A stretch of DNA of 64,000 nucleotides from Stentor coeruleus (Eukaryota > Ciliophora > Heterotrichea > Heterotrichida > Stentoridae), in contig MPUH01000005.1 in NCBI GenBank assembly GCA_001970955.1, positions 124,001-188,000 on the forward strand. Reading direction: 5' to 3'. The notes under the pieces are model-generated. The model had not been told where the DNA came from. It saw nothing but the letters and a program-made list of their open reading frames with translations, and did not search any database. Shown in pieces: positions 29,301 to 41,005 of this stretch. How positions within the stretch are numbered: position 1 is the first letter of the stretch; every line of letters begins with the position of its first letter. The position numbers and the translations under genes were made by a program.

Positions 29301-30436
29301 AGATGATTAGCCAGATACACCAAAATTATTTTCATACCAAATCTTTCATAATAATTTTGTATAATCTTAACAACTTTTTTACTCGGCTTAGCTTTCAAGA
29401 GTTTATTCCTACACATGCGTTCAAAATTTTCAACAGGTATATAATTTTCCTCATCTATAACAATCTTATCATCTCTAGTCAATACAATCCAATAAACCAC
29501 AACACCTAAAATTGGTAATAAAAATATAGTCATGACAATCAAAACTGTTCCATTCTCTAAAAATAAGCAAAAAGCAAAAAATATGGCAACTAAACAAGGA
29601 CCTAATTCTTGATATACATATAAAAAATTGATTACTCTTGAATAATAAGGGAAAGATAATAAATAGCTAAAACCAAGAAAAGCTTCAAGGGTTATAAAAA
29701 TACAGAGATAAAAATAATAATGCTGATCACTTAAAAACATATAAAGTAAGACTAAAAGAGCTGTAAAGGTTTTATTGTGTATGTCGATTTTAGGATGAGC
29801 TTTAGATTTTATATTTTTGTTTGCATGAGCGTGTTCAAGATTGTAAGAAAAACCTTCTTTGAAATATCCTAATAAGAATAGGGCCATAAATCCGAATATT
29901 GAAAGAAAGACTCCAGGAAAGTTTAAGGATATTTCACCTGAGGATAAATGGCCAAAGCATTCATTGATTGTATTTGAAGGGAGAAGTGAGTATTTTATTA
30001 TTAGGGTGCTGGTTATGAGGAATGGGATATAAAGGATAGATGTTAGAAGTTCGAGAAAAAGGTCTAAAGATTTTAGAATGAGGCTATTATTGGACTTTTT
30101 GAGCATGGTGTTAATGGTAAAAATGATCAAAGTGATTATTGAGAGGAAAAGTAGGGAATAGAGGAATATATAAAAGCTTAAAAGGAGGTTGTAATCAGCG
30201 AAAATTTGCTCGAAGCTCAGGTAGGCGAAGTCATGCCAATAGATTTCGAATGCCGGCCAATTAGTTGTGCTGAAATCGTTTCTCCAGATCAGTCTTACTT
30301 TTTGAGTAAATGCGACTATGAAGTTCAAAAATATGATGATTTTTTCATGATTTTGAGAATTTTGGTTTGGCTTTTGGTACGGATACAACTTGGACAGAAC
30401 CCCAAATAGATGTTTAGATTTTATCCCTAATGGCAT
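26330..30436 (-). CDS. TmcB-like multi-membrane protein with PAS-like domain
   Basis: Three exons (27938-30436, 27545-27922, 26330-27529) joined by two 15-nt introns give about 1,358 residues. Residues about 1-330 hold roughly ten hydrophobic helices. A helical region of TPR-like character follows (about 340-560), then a PAS-like domain (about 560-760, with PYFLGDYCVSIKGKNIFAYFPW), and several more membrane helices in the last two exons (for example LQVLKSKFSWLFYLGICIMLAF and a final helix near 1,300). This architecture is that of the ciliate-expanded TmcB family (named after a Tetrahymena/Paramecium protein), thought to sense or signal at membranes. Function is not established. Reading by single frames would split it into three. 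Confidence 0.85.
27530..27544 (-). other. 15-nt intron 2 of TmcB-like gene (GTG start)
   Basis: Gene-strand sequence GTGATTTATATTTAG, phase 0, with a terminal in-frame TAG. It is the only intron here starting GTG rather than GTA. Removal joins STYKY to GQKFLKDQSK in frame. Confidence 0.88.
27923..27937 (-). other. 15-nt intron 1 of TmcB-like gene
   Basis: Gene-strand sequence GTAACCCATATTTAG, phase 0, with a terminal in-frame TAG. Removal joins ILIIFY to FLAAIISNTIIFVAL and completes a membrane helix. Confidence 0.9.
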
Positions 30437-31506
30437 TGTTTAATTATATTTTCCTATTTTAACTTAAGAAAAAAGTATATCATTTGGCTTTTTTCAAGAT
30501 TAAAAATGTAACAGGAAAGATTTTTGATCAAAACAGATGATATTGGTTTGGATAGGATAAAAGAAGAAGTACTAATAAATAGTAAAATACTAGAATATAA
30601 CATAAATTTATTGAAAAATGTTTGTGAGAAAGGGCTAAAATATTTAATTCTACTTATTTTTGAAATAATACGGTTTTGTTATATAAAACTAGGTTTTTTG
30701 GTTTTTTAGCATATGCTCTAGTTAAATTCTTGATGATTTTATAATGCTATTAAGTGTTTTTTGAATTATTGTAATTAAAATTATAAAGGGTGAAATTTAT
30801 TAAAAGGTCTGAATGCTGAGATCAACTTTCACTTTGCAAATTTAACGATAGTTTATATTATTTTGATTAAATTAGTAAGGTTTTTTGTATATATCAATTT
30901 TTATATAATATGAAAAAGAATATATGACCTTAAGAATTTTAGAAGAAAATATATTGATATTTTTACAAATAATTTAATTTGGTTTTATATGATGTATTAA
31001 CATCAATTCCAATGCTTCAGTTTTATTAATTAAGTTGCAAATTTTATTAAACAAAGATTAGTATCCTTTTCAAATTTATTATGTATGCAAATTTTAATAT
31101 CATTTCAAATTATGTATTTGCTAGTTAGCTATTAGTGAAAAGATATGAAGCATATTTCAAAAACTTTAAAGCATATAAGCGAGAAAAATACGACATAGCT
31201 ATATTTACTTAAAAGAATCGCAAAGCATATTATTCTTTCATAGTTTGTAATCAATGGAAAGCGTAAATACAAAATAATATTTACATCTTTACAATTAGGA
31301 TTCAATTAGTAAAAGTTTTGTTGTTTTTTACAAACTTAATTATTCATTTAGAAAATCATTTATGAGACTATGACCTATTCAAACTTTTATCTAGATTATA
31401 ATTTTATTAAAATATCTACATCAACTTTAAGAATTCCTATTATATTTCATTAATTTTACAGTTTATATTGATTACAAGAATTTATTGTTATATTATACTA
31501 TAAAAA
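30437..31506. other. Divergent intergenic region
   Basis: No gene seen. The left third is G-biased; the rest is very AT-rich with weak or no skew. A 61-codon + frame at 30524-30709 has no protein-like features and is probably chance. Confidence 0.5.
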
Positions 31507-31914
31507 ATGATATGGGGCATTAAGCTTTCTGCAGGAGAAAACTATAACCTTGGCTCTTTAAAGACACTAGGCGAGATATTAAAATTATCACAATTATTTT
31601 TAGATCTCAACTCTACAGACGATGATATAAGTGTTTTTGCTTCATATGAAGAAGAAAAAGTTCTTTTAGCAAGACTTAACACCTCAAGACCTTGTGCTGG
31701 ACTTGATCTTTTTTTCACTATAAGAGATAAAAACAAACTATACATTGTTGGGAGAGGATCAGTAAATATAATTGGGTATTTAGAGCCAGTATTAAAACGT
31801 AAATGCCTAGAAAAGCCAAAAGAAAGCAGCTCAGATGATACAGAAAGCTTAAAAAATCCTAGTGACTCAGAATCAGAAGAAATAATTATCCCTCCTTCAA
31901 AAAATAAGCATTAA
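31507..31914 (+). CDS. Nucleoplasmin-fold histone chaperone-like protein
   Basis: A 135-residue protein. Residues 1-97 match the nucleoplasmin-like domain found at the N-terminus of FKBP39/46 and plant HD2 proteins: MIWGIKLSAGENYNL, a DISVFASYEEEKVLLARL strand pair, GLDLFFTIRDKNKLYIVGRGSVNIIGYLEP. The remaining residues are an acidic Ser/Asp/Glu tail (SSSDDTESL, SDSESEE), as expected for histone binding. There is no prolyl isomerase domain, so it is a free-standing nucleoplasmin-like protein. The family assembles as pentamers and handles histones in the nucleus; oligomerisation here is inference. The start follows TATAAAAA. Confidence 0.85.
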   Translation: MIWGIKLSAGENYNLGSLKTLGEILKLSQLFLDLNSTDDDISVFASYEEEKVLLARLNTSRPCAGLDLFFTIRDKNKLYIVGRGSVNIIGYLEPVLKRKCLEKPKESSSDDTESLKNPSDSESEEIIIPPSKNKH

Positions 31915-32310
31915 GCACTATATTAATCATGTTGATATCACAAATAGTTTAGTAATTTAAATGTAAGAGTTAACTTAAGCTAAATCTATAAAGTTAGATA
32001 ATAAAATCATAATATTTCTATAGTAATTTGTAATAACATATAAAACAATAAGATAATTCCATTCATCAGATATTTTATCAATAGCATCATACTTATTGCT
32101 GACAAATCTTATATTCTTACAATACTTTCATAGAATTCTTATAGAGAAAATCTCAAAAAAAAACTTAAACTTTATATTAAGCTTCAACTTTATATTCTTT
32201 TATGACATAAAAATACAAATACTTAAACTACCTATAGCCTATACCAAATTATCAATATCAATTAGTGAACACCTACGTTTTATAGCAATAAATAGCATTA
32301 AATCATTTTT
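31915..32310. other. Convergent intergenic region
   Basis: No supported gene. It is AT-rich sequence between the stops of two convergent genes; a 72-codon + frame at 32096-32314 overlaps the next gene's stop and has AT-driven content. C exceeds G toward the right. Confidence 0.5.
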
Positions 32311-32610
32311 TTAGTCTTTGTTATGCCTTATAATTCTGTGAATAAGTCCAATAACTTGTGCTTCCGACACTTTTGTAGGGTCTAAATATACAGAGTGTTT
32401 CCTTAGTAATCTCAAATATATAATTTCTGGCTTATCTGTAAGTTCTTTAGGTTTAAGTCTCATATTGTGCATATACAGCTTGCCACTACTTGGGACTAAA
32501 TACTCCATAACAATAGCTGGGGGAGAAAACTTTAGAGCAAATCTTCGCGGTTCAAATTCATCAAAAGTGTCTACACCAAACTCCATTGACCCTTGAGTCA
32601 GAAAAGCCAT
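32311..32610 (-). CDS. CEP19-like centrosome/basal body protein
   Basis: A 99-residue protein using the ATG at 32608-32610 (MAFLTQGSMEF); a longer frame to 32682 would add 24 residues that look like translated promoter. The core RRFALKFSPPAIVMEYLVPSSGKLYMHNMRL matches the N-terminal motif of CEP19 (RFQPPAIILIY...), followed by a helical KPEIIYLRLLRKHSVYLDPTKVSEAQVIGLIHRI. CEP19 sits at centrosomes and basal bodies, where it recruits RABL2 to start intraflagellar transport. The protein is shorter than human CEP19 (163) and lacks its C-terminal half. A basal-body role would suit a ciliate but is inference. Confidence 0.75.
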   Translation of the reverse strand: MAFLTQGSMEFGVDTFDEFEPRRFALKFSPPAIVMEYLVPSSGKLYMHNMRLKPKELTDKPEIIYLRLLRKHSVYLDPTKVSEAQVIGLIHRIIRHNKD

Positions 32611-33250
32611 TTCAAATATGCAAATATATAAATAGGTATAATAATGCTTTTGATAATAAGCCGGAAAATTAATATTATGCACATATTTTTGTCGGGATGC
32701 ACAAAGTTGATGAAGATAAAAAGTTATTGTAATGAAGAATATTTATTATGAATAGAAATAGTTATGGTAGATTTTTGGATGTTTAGTGTTTTAAATAATA
32801 TTTAAAATTATTTATGTGCTTAAATAATTATGATTTGGCTTATGTTGATAGATTGTGATAAAGTTATTTTATGTTTTAGGGCTGATGTAGGTTTAATAGA
32901 AACTATATAATTATTAAGTCTTGAATAAAAAAGCTAATTATAAATATAAATTTGTTTTTTTGAAATTAGAAATTAATATAAGGATCTGCTAGTTAATATG
33001 ATAAAGTTTATATATTTTATGTAGATATAAGTCTCTGAGCAATGTTAACTAGAATTTGATGTCAGTGCGGGAGTGAAAAGTTTTTTTATAAATTGAGCAT
33101 AATATTTAATTAAAATTATACACTTTGGTGATTTATTGGGTATATAAAATTATGTAAAACAATTTATTTAGTAGTCTAAAAAGTACTAAGTATGGAAGCT
33201 ATTTCAAAGTATTAGATTAAAACGTAAATAGCACTTAATATTAAAAAAGT
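32611..33250. other. Intergenic region between two minus-strand genes
   Basis: No gene seen. The + strand is clearly G-biased through most of its length (about 32690-33120), with only a weak C-biased end near 33200. Confidence 0.5.
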
Positions 33251-35437
33251 CTAAAATGAATCATCTTTTAATCTCTTGATTTGATTCGTATTCTGATTTT
33301 TAAAGCTTTGATCCCAATATTGATAATTTTCCCTTAACTGATTCAAACACAAATCCACTTGTACAGATTTTAAATACCCACACCAGGTTTCATACAAAGG
33401 AATACAAATATTCTTCAAAAACCCCGACTGACTTTTTGGAATATCTGTATTACTCCTATCACAATACATTGAAACTTGTACCCCAGAGCTTTTTTCCAAG
33501 TCACCCTGATTAAAAAATTCTTCCATAACTAAAGAAGTCCACCTCTGATGAAGGTCTTTAGACTTAGCACTATGACCAATATCAGCGCACTTTAAAGCCA
33601 TCGACAAAATCATTATTTTATCATCAAGTTTCTCTATAGCCAAATTATTAAGCACAGTATTCCTTGTTCTAAACTTAGTAAAAACTTCAAAATGCCTTGA
33701 CAAATCTGTTTCTAATACCATTGTTATAACCATTTTCCTACAGTTTACCCATTCATCGTCACACAAATGCCCAAAAATATCATTATTCCCTTGACCCATT
33801 ATAGAAAATATAATTGAACAATGCATGTTTTCTAAAACACTCGAATCATTATATTGAATAGCAATCTTATCACGAGATTGAATCAAATATCTATTAGTAA
33901 GCCCTGGATGACCAACATCATGTCCAAATCCAGCAACTAATGTGCAGACTGTATCGAGCTTTGTTACATATTTTACAAGTTCAGAGTTGGTTATAAAATA
34001 ATGAACACTTGAAAATACATCAGCAGCATGGAGGGCATTGTGATATGGGTTTTGTTTATACATCTAAATATGATTTACTTTTTCTAGACTATCGAAATAA
34101 TTGAAGAACTCTTGCTCGGAGACGAAAAGGAAATCTTCAATATTGAGTTTTGTAAAAAGATAGGTTGCTATCACTGAAATGCTTCGACCTGTTTTTTCTT
34201 TGATATAAAAGATGTTGAAATTCCATTCTTGACCGACTTTTGGAATGTAGTCGATTATTTCTTGGATTAAAACTCTTGTGCTGAAGACGTTGGAAGTTTT
34301 GGTTTCGAGGTTTAAGTTTTTTGGAATTGGTGCTGCCCTTTGGGCTAAGGAGGTTTTTTTAAGGAAGTTTTGATTTATGAATTCTTTGTCTTGCTCGTCG
34401 ATGTCTTGTGAAGAAAATTCGAAATTTTCTGAATAATCTAACTTTGTCACTCGGTTTCTGATATAAATCATCTCAGTCTGAGCATCTTTAAGCCTATTTT
34501 TCACATCTTTGAATATTATCACAGAAGTAGCATATTTGATTTCTTTTATAATAAAATCGCATTTACTTATAATTGACTCAGCAACCGAATTAAAGCAATT
34601 TTTTTCACTCTCACCTATTGATTTATTCATATCATCATCAAAATGACTTTCTTGCTCCCTTTCCATCCTATAAAAAAGTTGTATAGTCCGATTTTCAACA
34701 GAGTGGGTCTCAATGATTTGTGTGATAAGAAATAATGCAATTGCTGCAAATTCTCCTATAATACAATATGGATCCATGTGATTGTAAACCAAATTTATAG
34801 CTAAATAGATAATGAGAATTGGAATTAAAGTTAGGACCAGATATCGATAACTATCAAAAAGTATGCGTCTATAATAATAAGTAAAACCAATAATTCCAGC
34901 TGTCATTGGGATTATACTTGAATCTTTTTTATCGTCAATAAGTCCGCTAAGGACAAAAGTTGTTCCAAAAATCATATACAGATAAGTCATTATTCCGAGG
35001 ATCATATAGAAAATTCTGTTATAGTATATGAAACGAATGCTTTTGAGGAGAGCAAATAGTATGGAATACATATAGAGGAAAATGAAAGAGATATAAGTCA
35101 CGTGGAAAATTAGCTGATTTTTCGAAAGCCTGTTACTTCCAAACAGTGAAATGACGACTCCTAAGGATATCAGTAAGAAAATAGTCAAGTAAATATAAAA
35201 GTTTAGGATGTTGTATCCAAATTCTTTTGAAATAGTATTTCTGCTCTGGTCAATATAAAGCACGCGAAAGTACCTAATTTGTAATAATTTGTCTGTAAAG
35301 AACAATAAATTTGGCTCAACTGGAACATAAGGAATTTCATTTACTCCATGCTTGAGCATCGTATATTCTGAAGGATGTTTTGCCTGACTGCTGAGTTCTT
35401 GGTCTTCATCGAATATTTTTGAAATGGTTCTATGCAT
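33251..35437 (-). CDS. Membrane-anchored cyclic-nucleotide phosphodiesterase
   Basis: Two exons (34079-35437 and 33251-34063) give 723 residues. Residues about 75-245 contain six hydrophobic helices (for example LNFYIYLTIFLLISLGVVISLF). A linker of about 140 residues with a coil follows. The class I PDE catalytic domain has the first metal motif NPYHNALHAADV, GFGHDVGHPG, NMHCSIIFSIM and KCADIGHSAKS, so all metal ligands appear present. It should hydrolyse cAMP and/or cGMP at a membrane; which one cannot be told. Membrane-spanning class I PDEs of this layout are characteristic of ciliates and related protists. The intron lies exactly before MYKQNPYHN, so unspliced mRNA would lack the catalytic domain. 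Confidence 0.93.
34064..34078 (-). other. 15-nt intron of phosphodiesterase gene
   Basis: Gene-strand sequence GTAAATCATATTTAG, phase 0, with a terminal in-frame TAG. Removal joins DSLEK to MYKQNPYHN. Confidence 0.92.
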
Positions 35438-36251
35438 TATTATTTTTTTTGTTAAGTTTTTTAGGCTAAAATAATTTTAAATAGTAGAAAAATAAAGAAA
35501 TTACTTGGGTTTATATAAACATATAAATATAAGGCAAATTATAACTAATAAAGTTAAAGAGAAAAGTTACTTGATTTATGAAAACAAAAATTTATAATTG
35601 CTATGAATGAAGGGTAAAGGGAATTATAATAATACAAGTTTAAAAGTGTTAATAAAGGAGTGTGTGCTAGGTATAAAAGATTTCAGAGTTAAAGACTTGA
35701 AATTTGACTGAATGAATACAGATGAAAGTTTTTTTAATTATATTAAAAGCTAGAAAAAACACTAGAAAATAGATGAGATGCTATACATAATATAATCTAC
35801 CCCAACTCAGATTAATTCAAGAATGAACTGTCCTGATATGAAGTAAGTTAAAAAATTATTAGTAGTATTCATGCTATCTAGAAGTTCTGTTTCAAATAAA
35901 AGCTTCTATTGTAATATTCAAAGATAAAGAATATTATGCAAGTTAATAAATAAATTTATAATAAATGCTGAACTAAAAGATTATGATCATTAATCCTAAA
36001 CTGTAAACTTATTATTAAATTTAATTTAGTTAAAATTATTTCACTAAGTGCATTCATTATATATTTTCTAATTATATTATTTGCTAACAAATTTTTTGAG
36101 GATTAAATAAGCTTCAGNTGTATTTAAATCTTCAGTAATAATTTTCAACCATAAAAAATACTTATTTTCACATCCCAAACTCAATTCTATCAACAACAAA
36201 AAACTATGTTTATTCTTCAAACTCTTCCTAAATAATCATAAAATTATTATT
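35438..36251. other. Intergenic region with one ambiguous base
   Basis: No gene seen. It is G-biased to about 35760 and then increasingly C-biased, ending with C-rich sequence at 36150-36250. Base 36118 is N, an assembly or read ambiguity. Confidence 0.55.
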
Positions 36252-38108
36252 CTAGTTCCCTGAATTAATAAATTGATAAGTAGTAATCTGCAAAAAGTCC
36301 TGAAGCTGGACATAAAATCCTATCGACTCAGAATGCAGGAAACTAGTAGGGGCCTCAGCGACCCAAGAAAAATTGAACTGATAAGGGTCAGGGCCAAATA
36401 CTCTGACTTCATTAATATAATCTTGAAACTTAACAACAATCTCATCTTTCCCAAGCAACTGTTCCTTAGTAACCCCAGACTTATGTGTAACTCCTACAAA
36501 CCATTTTCCCAATTCTTCACCAATTCTCTCTACAAAACGTTTATAGTCATCTATTCTCTCAACAGCAAAAAACCAATTAAGATGAACAAGTTCATTACAA
36601 TGTCTTTTATCGCTTTCATATGTAACCCAGTCTTCTTGAACTTTTTCCTTATGTGATTCAACTGATGGTAAGTGTTTTTGTAAATGCATTTCGATTTCTA
36701 TAGGCGAATTCCTTGGAAGTGTTGAAACTTGTACGTAATAAGGATTGAAATCATTAGGTACAGAGATTTTTTCAGTTGTATAATAGACAAAACATACATC
36801 AGGCCGAGTTATATCAAATTCGCTGATCTTAGCCACAGAAGCACAGTTGTTCAAGGTCTGCTCAAGAGAATTTTCAGCCAAAGTCATTGTCAAAGGTTTC
36901 AAAGGTATGCTTCCAGCAAGGTGTAAAGAATAATTTATCTGTACAGATTGACTGTAAGGTCCAATGCTTGCTGGAGCCCAGCTTGATATACTTTGAACAT
37001 GAGTGCATTTTTTTTTTCCAGAAGTCGCTTTAACTGATATTTTAACTCTGCATTCTTGTTGAGCTACTTCACAGCAGACTCTAGAAGGAGGGTTAGGAAA
37101 GTTGAAAAATTTCGAATAAACTCTATTGAAGTTCGCGAAATCTTTCATGCTTTTGATATACGCGTTGACATAATAAATATGTGAAAGATCCATATCTTGG
37201 CTTTCCATAAAAACTTTAAGTGCTTTTAACACACAAAAAACTTCATGTTCAAAATTAGAGCATTCAAGACCAAGGCCAATAGCTGAGATTTCTCCCGTAA
37301 ACAGTTCCCCATGTCTTTTGCATGCTTTTATTGACTTTAAAGCTCTTGCTGTATAAGCTTCAGTTGCCCCTTGATTCTTGTCTACAAGCGAAAATTGGTT
37401 TATTTTCAAATGTCCATATGGCGAGTAAGCCGAGCTCCCTGTGACAATTTTTTCAGTATTGTCCAAAACAATCCTCTTCTGCATAATCGGTGAGTCTAAT
37501 ATAAGAGTCTCATATTCCCCACCTTCTCCAGCCATATTAAAGCCGAATTTTTTATTAAGTCCTTCAAAATACTCTATAAGTTCAGTGACTTCTTGTCCTA
37601 AATGCTTCTCTTGTAACCCCATTGCTGATATTTTCACTATCACCGCTTTGTATCCTTGCTCCTTCATTTCTACCAACAAATCCTTTTGATTATAACGCCA
37701 TAAAGGTGAAATACTCATCAAGCCCAGTCTAGAACACACATGCTCAACTCTTATTCGTTGATACTCGCTTAGAACAGCCCCGCTTACCACAGCTTCAACT
37801 TCAGGAAATTGGTATTTAGCTTCAAGGATCAACTCATATAAATCTTCAACTTCATCTTTTTCTGTTAATTCATATGCTAAAGTCTTACATATGCTCTTTC
37901 CTTTAAGCTCTCGGACTACAGTTGGGACGTTAAGACATACTGATATTGCAGGGACCATTGTTGTTGCTGCAGTCTGGAACATGTAACTATCTGCTTCTTC
38001 TTGGCTGTATAGATTAGCTGTGCAGATGAGTTTGTGTCCCATAGACAATGCTTTTCCTACAGCAAAAAGTGAATCTTTCCCTCCGCTTAGCAGGCCAATG
38101 AACTTCAT
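36252..38108 (-). CDS. DPH6: Diphthine-ammonia ligase with RidA-like domains
   Basis: A 618-residue protein. The N-terminal 220 residues are an N-type ATP pyrophosphatase: PP-loop LLSGGKDSLFA at residues 6-16, VEAVVSGAVLSEYQRIRVEHVC and MAGEGGEYETLILDSP. This matches DPH6, which amidates diphthine to diphthamide on elongation factor 2 using ATP and ammonia. Two YjgF/RidA-type domains follow (about 235-350 and 370-480, the second with SWAPASIGPYSQSVQINYSLHLAGSIPL), as in yeast and plant DPH6, where they are thought to help ammonia supply. The C-terminal 130 residues have no clear domain. The length agrees with the fungal form (about 685) rather than the short animal one. Confidence 0.92.
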   Translation of the reverse strand: MKFIGLLSGGKDSLFAVGKALSMGHKLICTANLYSQEEADSYMFQTAATTMVPAISVCLNVPTVVRELKGKSICKTLAYELTEKDEVEDLYELILEAKYQFPEVEAVVSGAVLSEYQRIRVEHVCSRLGLMSISPLWRYNQKDLLVEMKEQGYKAVIVKISAMGLQEKHLGQEVTELIEYFEGLNKKFGFNMAGEGGEYETLILDSPIMQKRIVLDNTEKIVTGSSAYSPYGHLKINQFSLVDKNQGATEAYTARALKSIKACKRHGELFTGEISAIGLGLECSNFEHEVFCVLKALKVFMESQDMDLSHIYYVNAYIKSMKDFANFNRVYSKFFNFPNPPSRVCCEVAQQECRVKISVKATSGKKKCTHVQSISSWAPASIGPYSQSVQINYSLHLAGSIPLKPLTMTLAENSLEQTLNNCASVAKISEFDITRPDVCFVYYTTEKISVPNDFNPYYVQVSTLPRNSPIEIEMHLQKHLPSVESHKEKVQEDWVTYESDKRHCNELVHLNWFFAVERIDDYKRFVERIGEELGKWFVGVTHKSGVTKEQLLGKDEIVVKFQDYINEVRVFGPDPYQFNFSWVAEAPTSFLHSESIGFYVQLQDFLQITTYQFINSGN

Positions 38109-39044
38109 ATTTATAAGATGAGATTTACTTTATTTATTAAGAAAGTGCTTATTGAAATTATAATGAGATTCAGTTTAGATATTTATTGTTATGATATCAA
38201 AGCTGATGCTAAGATAATTGTAGAGATTTTATTTTTTATGTGAGTTATAATTAGAAAGACTATATAAGTTTGTTTTTAGATTTCTTTAAGGGTTATTATT
38301 TGGTAGCCTGGGGTATTATAGTCACCCAAAAAATAAAGAAAATAGGAAATATGGCTTATATATAAAGTAATAAAATAAAGATAGGATATTGAAATGAATT
38401 TTGATTTAAGTTGAATTTTTGTTTCAAGTTCATGAAGATAACTTAATTAAGATTATAAAGAATATTATCAGAGTAAATCTGTTTTTTTAAAGGACAAGTT
38501 AGATAATTTGAATCTAAACTAAATATTCAGCAATTAAAGTATAACCTAAAGATAAGTTTTCACATATTAAAAAAGGACTTATAAGTGATATTCAAAACTT
38601 CCAATGTAAATAGAGCCTTTATATTTAGAATAAAAACTACTATCAAGTGTTTGAATAATAAAATCTTAACCCAAAATTCTTCAAACTCATTAGCACTTCA
38701 AACTTTTAGCATCATATTTTAAAACCCTTCACCTTGAACTTAGTTCAAATATTTCAACCTTGACCTCCCCCATAAGCCTAAAAATGCTGAATAAGGGCTT
38801 TATAAAAAATCCCAAATCTTAATAATTCCCATAAATTTTTCCCTATTTTTCTTAAAAAAGCAGCTTTCCATTATTTCACCACAACATCAACTCCAAAAAT
38901 CCCAAAAAATTCATCCTCAAGTCTCCTCTCCCCAAAAAATCCCCTTGTAACCAAATCACTCTCCACCAAAACCTGTATGGCCATAACAATACAAGATCAA
39001 AATTCCATATTTGGCAATATCAACACATAAATACTATAACTAAA
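38109..39044. other. Intergenic region with G-to-C skew switch
   Basis: No gene seen. G-biased upstream sequence of DPH6 (38109-38480) gives way to strongly C-biased sequence (38680-39000) on the 3' side of the HMG-box gene, although both genes are on the minus strand. Confidence 0.6.
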
Positions 39045-39425
39045 TTAGTCGTCATCATCGTCTTCATCATCATCCTCATCTTCTTTAGACTCTTCTTCCT
39101 CGCTATCCTTAGCTTTCTTAGCTTTAGGTTTAGGACCTTGAGTTGATTCATAGCTTTCTTTCTCCCTTTCATATCTTTCCTTATCCTCTTTAGCCAATTT
39201 CGCATAAGGTTCCTTCTCAGCGTCAGTGAGCTTTTTCCATTCAGCTCCAATAAGCACTGATGCTTCAGTTATCTTAAGGGTTGGTTGTTCTTCCTTTAAG
39301 CTTTTTCTTCTATCTTGGGAAAAGAACATGAAAGCAGATGAAGATCTTTTGGGACCGTCCTTTTTGACCTGTCTCTTTCGTTTTTTCCCTTTGTCTTTAG
39401 CCTTGCCTGCATTTTTTTTGGCCAT
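39045..39425 (-). CDS. HMG-box chromatin protein
   Basis: A 126-residue protein of the NHP6/HMGB type with one HMG box at about 24-95: a basic lead (KKRKRQVKKDGPKRSSSAFMFF), SQDRRKSLKEEQPTLKITEASVLIGAEWKKL and EPYAKLAKEDKERYEREKESY. The last 25 residues are an acidic Asp/Glu run. These proteins bend DNA and assist nucleosome remodelling; the acidic tail moderates DNA binding. The box starts later than in yeast NHP6 because of the Lys-rich N-terminus. The start follows TAATAATACAAGT. The repetitive GAC/GAT codons at the 3' end also produce a spurious overlapping frame in the same region. Confidence 0.93.
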   Translation of the reverse strand: MAKKNAGKAKDKGKKRKRQVKKDGPKRSSSAFMFFSQDRRKSLKEEQPTLKITEASVLIGAEWKKLTDAEKEPYAKLAKEDKERYEREKESYESTQGPKPKAKKAKDSEEEESKEDEDDDEDDDDD

Positions 39426-41005
39426 ACTTGTATTATTAAGCTTAAGAATCTGGCCTATGGATTATTAGACTAAAAAAATCCTAAACAGCCAATGGAAATT
39501 GAGATATTTTGGGGCAAATATGAGCAAAAAACCTAAAGACCTAGAGAAAAAGCGGGAAAATTTGCCCTGAAGTTAAAAATGGAGTACTTGATTGAAGTTT
39601 TGTTGAAGTGAGGATGAAAGAGATGGGTTTATTAAGTGAAAAGGTGTTGGTGCTAGCGGATTTGAGGATAAAAATAGGGTATAGGAGAGATTATTGGGTT
39701 GAGTATAAGGGGAGATTTGGATAATTAGATTTTTTTAGGTTTAGGTTTTAGATAAAGGCTAGATTAGAGAAGATTCTTATAAGAGATTTGACTGTTCTGG
39801 CACAATGCTGGTTTAGTTATGATAAGTTGTTGAATACAATTATTGGGCTTGATTTCAATAGAAAAAGTTTATAATTGCATGGACTCAATTTGTAGAGTAA
39901 ATTCTACGTTTAATCGTCTAGTGTCTTGGAAAATAGTAGAGGTTTATCTTTTGAGACGATAGTAAAGAGTTTATGCCACTTAATTTGATGTTTTTCTATA
40001 GCTGATACAACTACACAGGAAGCAATATGAAATTGCATAGCTTTTAAACTCAAATAGCCCGAAATCACTCTGAGCAATAGTTTGAGTTTATGTCTTTTTA
40101 AAATTAGCTTTTGATATATGATTTAGAGTTTAAAATAGTGTCTGATTTTCTTGTTTCGTGAGAGAAGACTAAGATTAAAAGATTGATTAAGATGATAGGA
40201 TTAGAAGGCTTTGCCAATTTTTGGGTAAGGGATTGCGATGAATTTAAAGGGATATGCAAAACTACTATTTAGATATAAGAAAATTTGAAATAATCAATAA
40301 ATGGTATATACTACAAGATAAAGTATAAAATTTTATAGATCTCTTTGTATAAATAGGGGATATTTTGAAGGGTAATTTGGATCTAGGATGAAATTTGTTA
40401 TGATAATAATTAAAAATTGATATGATTTAGGTAATAATTTTATTCCTGAAGTTTTTACATATATAATATGTTTAAGGTTAAACTATTTTTATATATTCGG
40501 TGATTTTGGAAATCAGAATTCTTAGATAAAGGATTTTTTGAAACTAAATTTCATATGCTAGTCTATTATAAATTATTTGCAAAAATTTGGCTTATGGACA
40601 CTATCATTTATATCATATATAAAAACTAATTATATAAATCACTAAAAAATTGTTAAATTATTGTATTAGGACATATTCTTCTCATAGATAGTATTAAACT
40701 GTGTAGTATCTCCAATCTTCCTTATCTGAAGTACTCTTTATTTATTTAACCCCAAAACATATCCAAAAACTTTCCAAATCAGCTTAAAATTTAAATATGC
40801 CTTCAAAGCTTAGTCTATCATTTTCCCAATATATTTTTTCTCACATATCTAATTCCATTAAATCATATCAAACACCTCCAAGTCAATTTTTTTTGAATCA
40901 CACAATTTAGCCTAATCTTAAGCAAACCTCATCCTCCAAAGATTCATCTTTATATACTTATCCCATTAAATCCTTTACTAGTTTCTGTTAATAATTTATT
41001 TGTAA
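39426..41005. promoter_or_regulatory. Long divergent intergenic region
   Basis: No gene seen in 1.58 kb. The + strand is G-biased from 39430 to about 40560 and C-biased from about 40680 to 41005. It contains the promoters of the HMG-box and HECT genes. 39830-40110 is more mixed in composition than its surroundings, but I recognise nothing in it. Confidence 0.5.

Noticed and set aside
30524-30709. 61-codon + frame upstream of the TmcB-like gene
   Set aside because: AT-driven composition, no homology or domain sign, and in a divergent promoter region.
39020-39250. 76-codon frame overlapping the HMG-box gene on the same strand
   Set aside because: It is a shadow made by Lys- and Asp-rich codons of the HMG gene in another frame.
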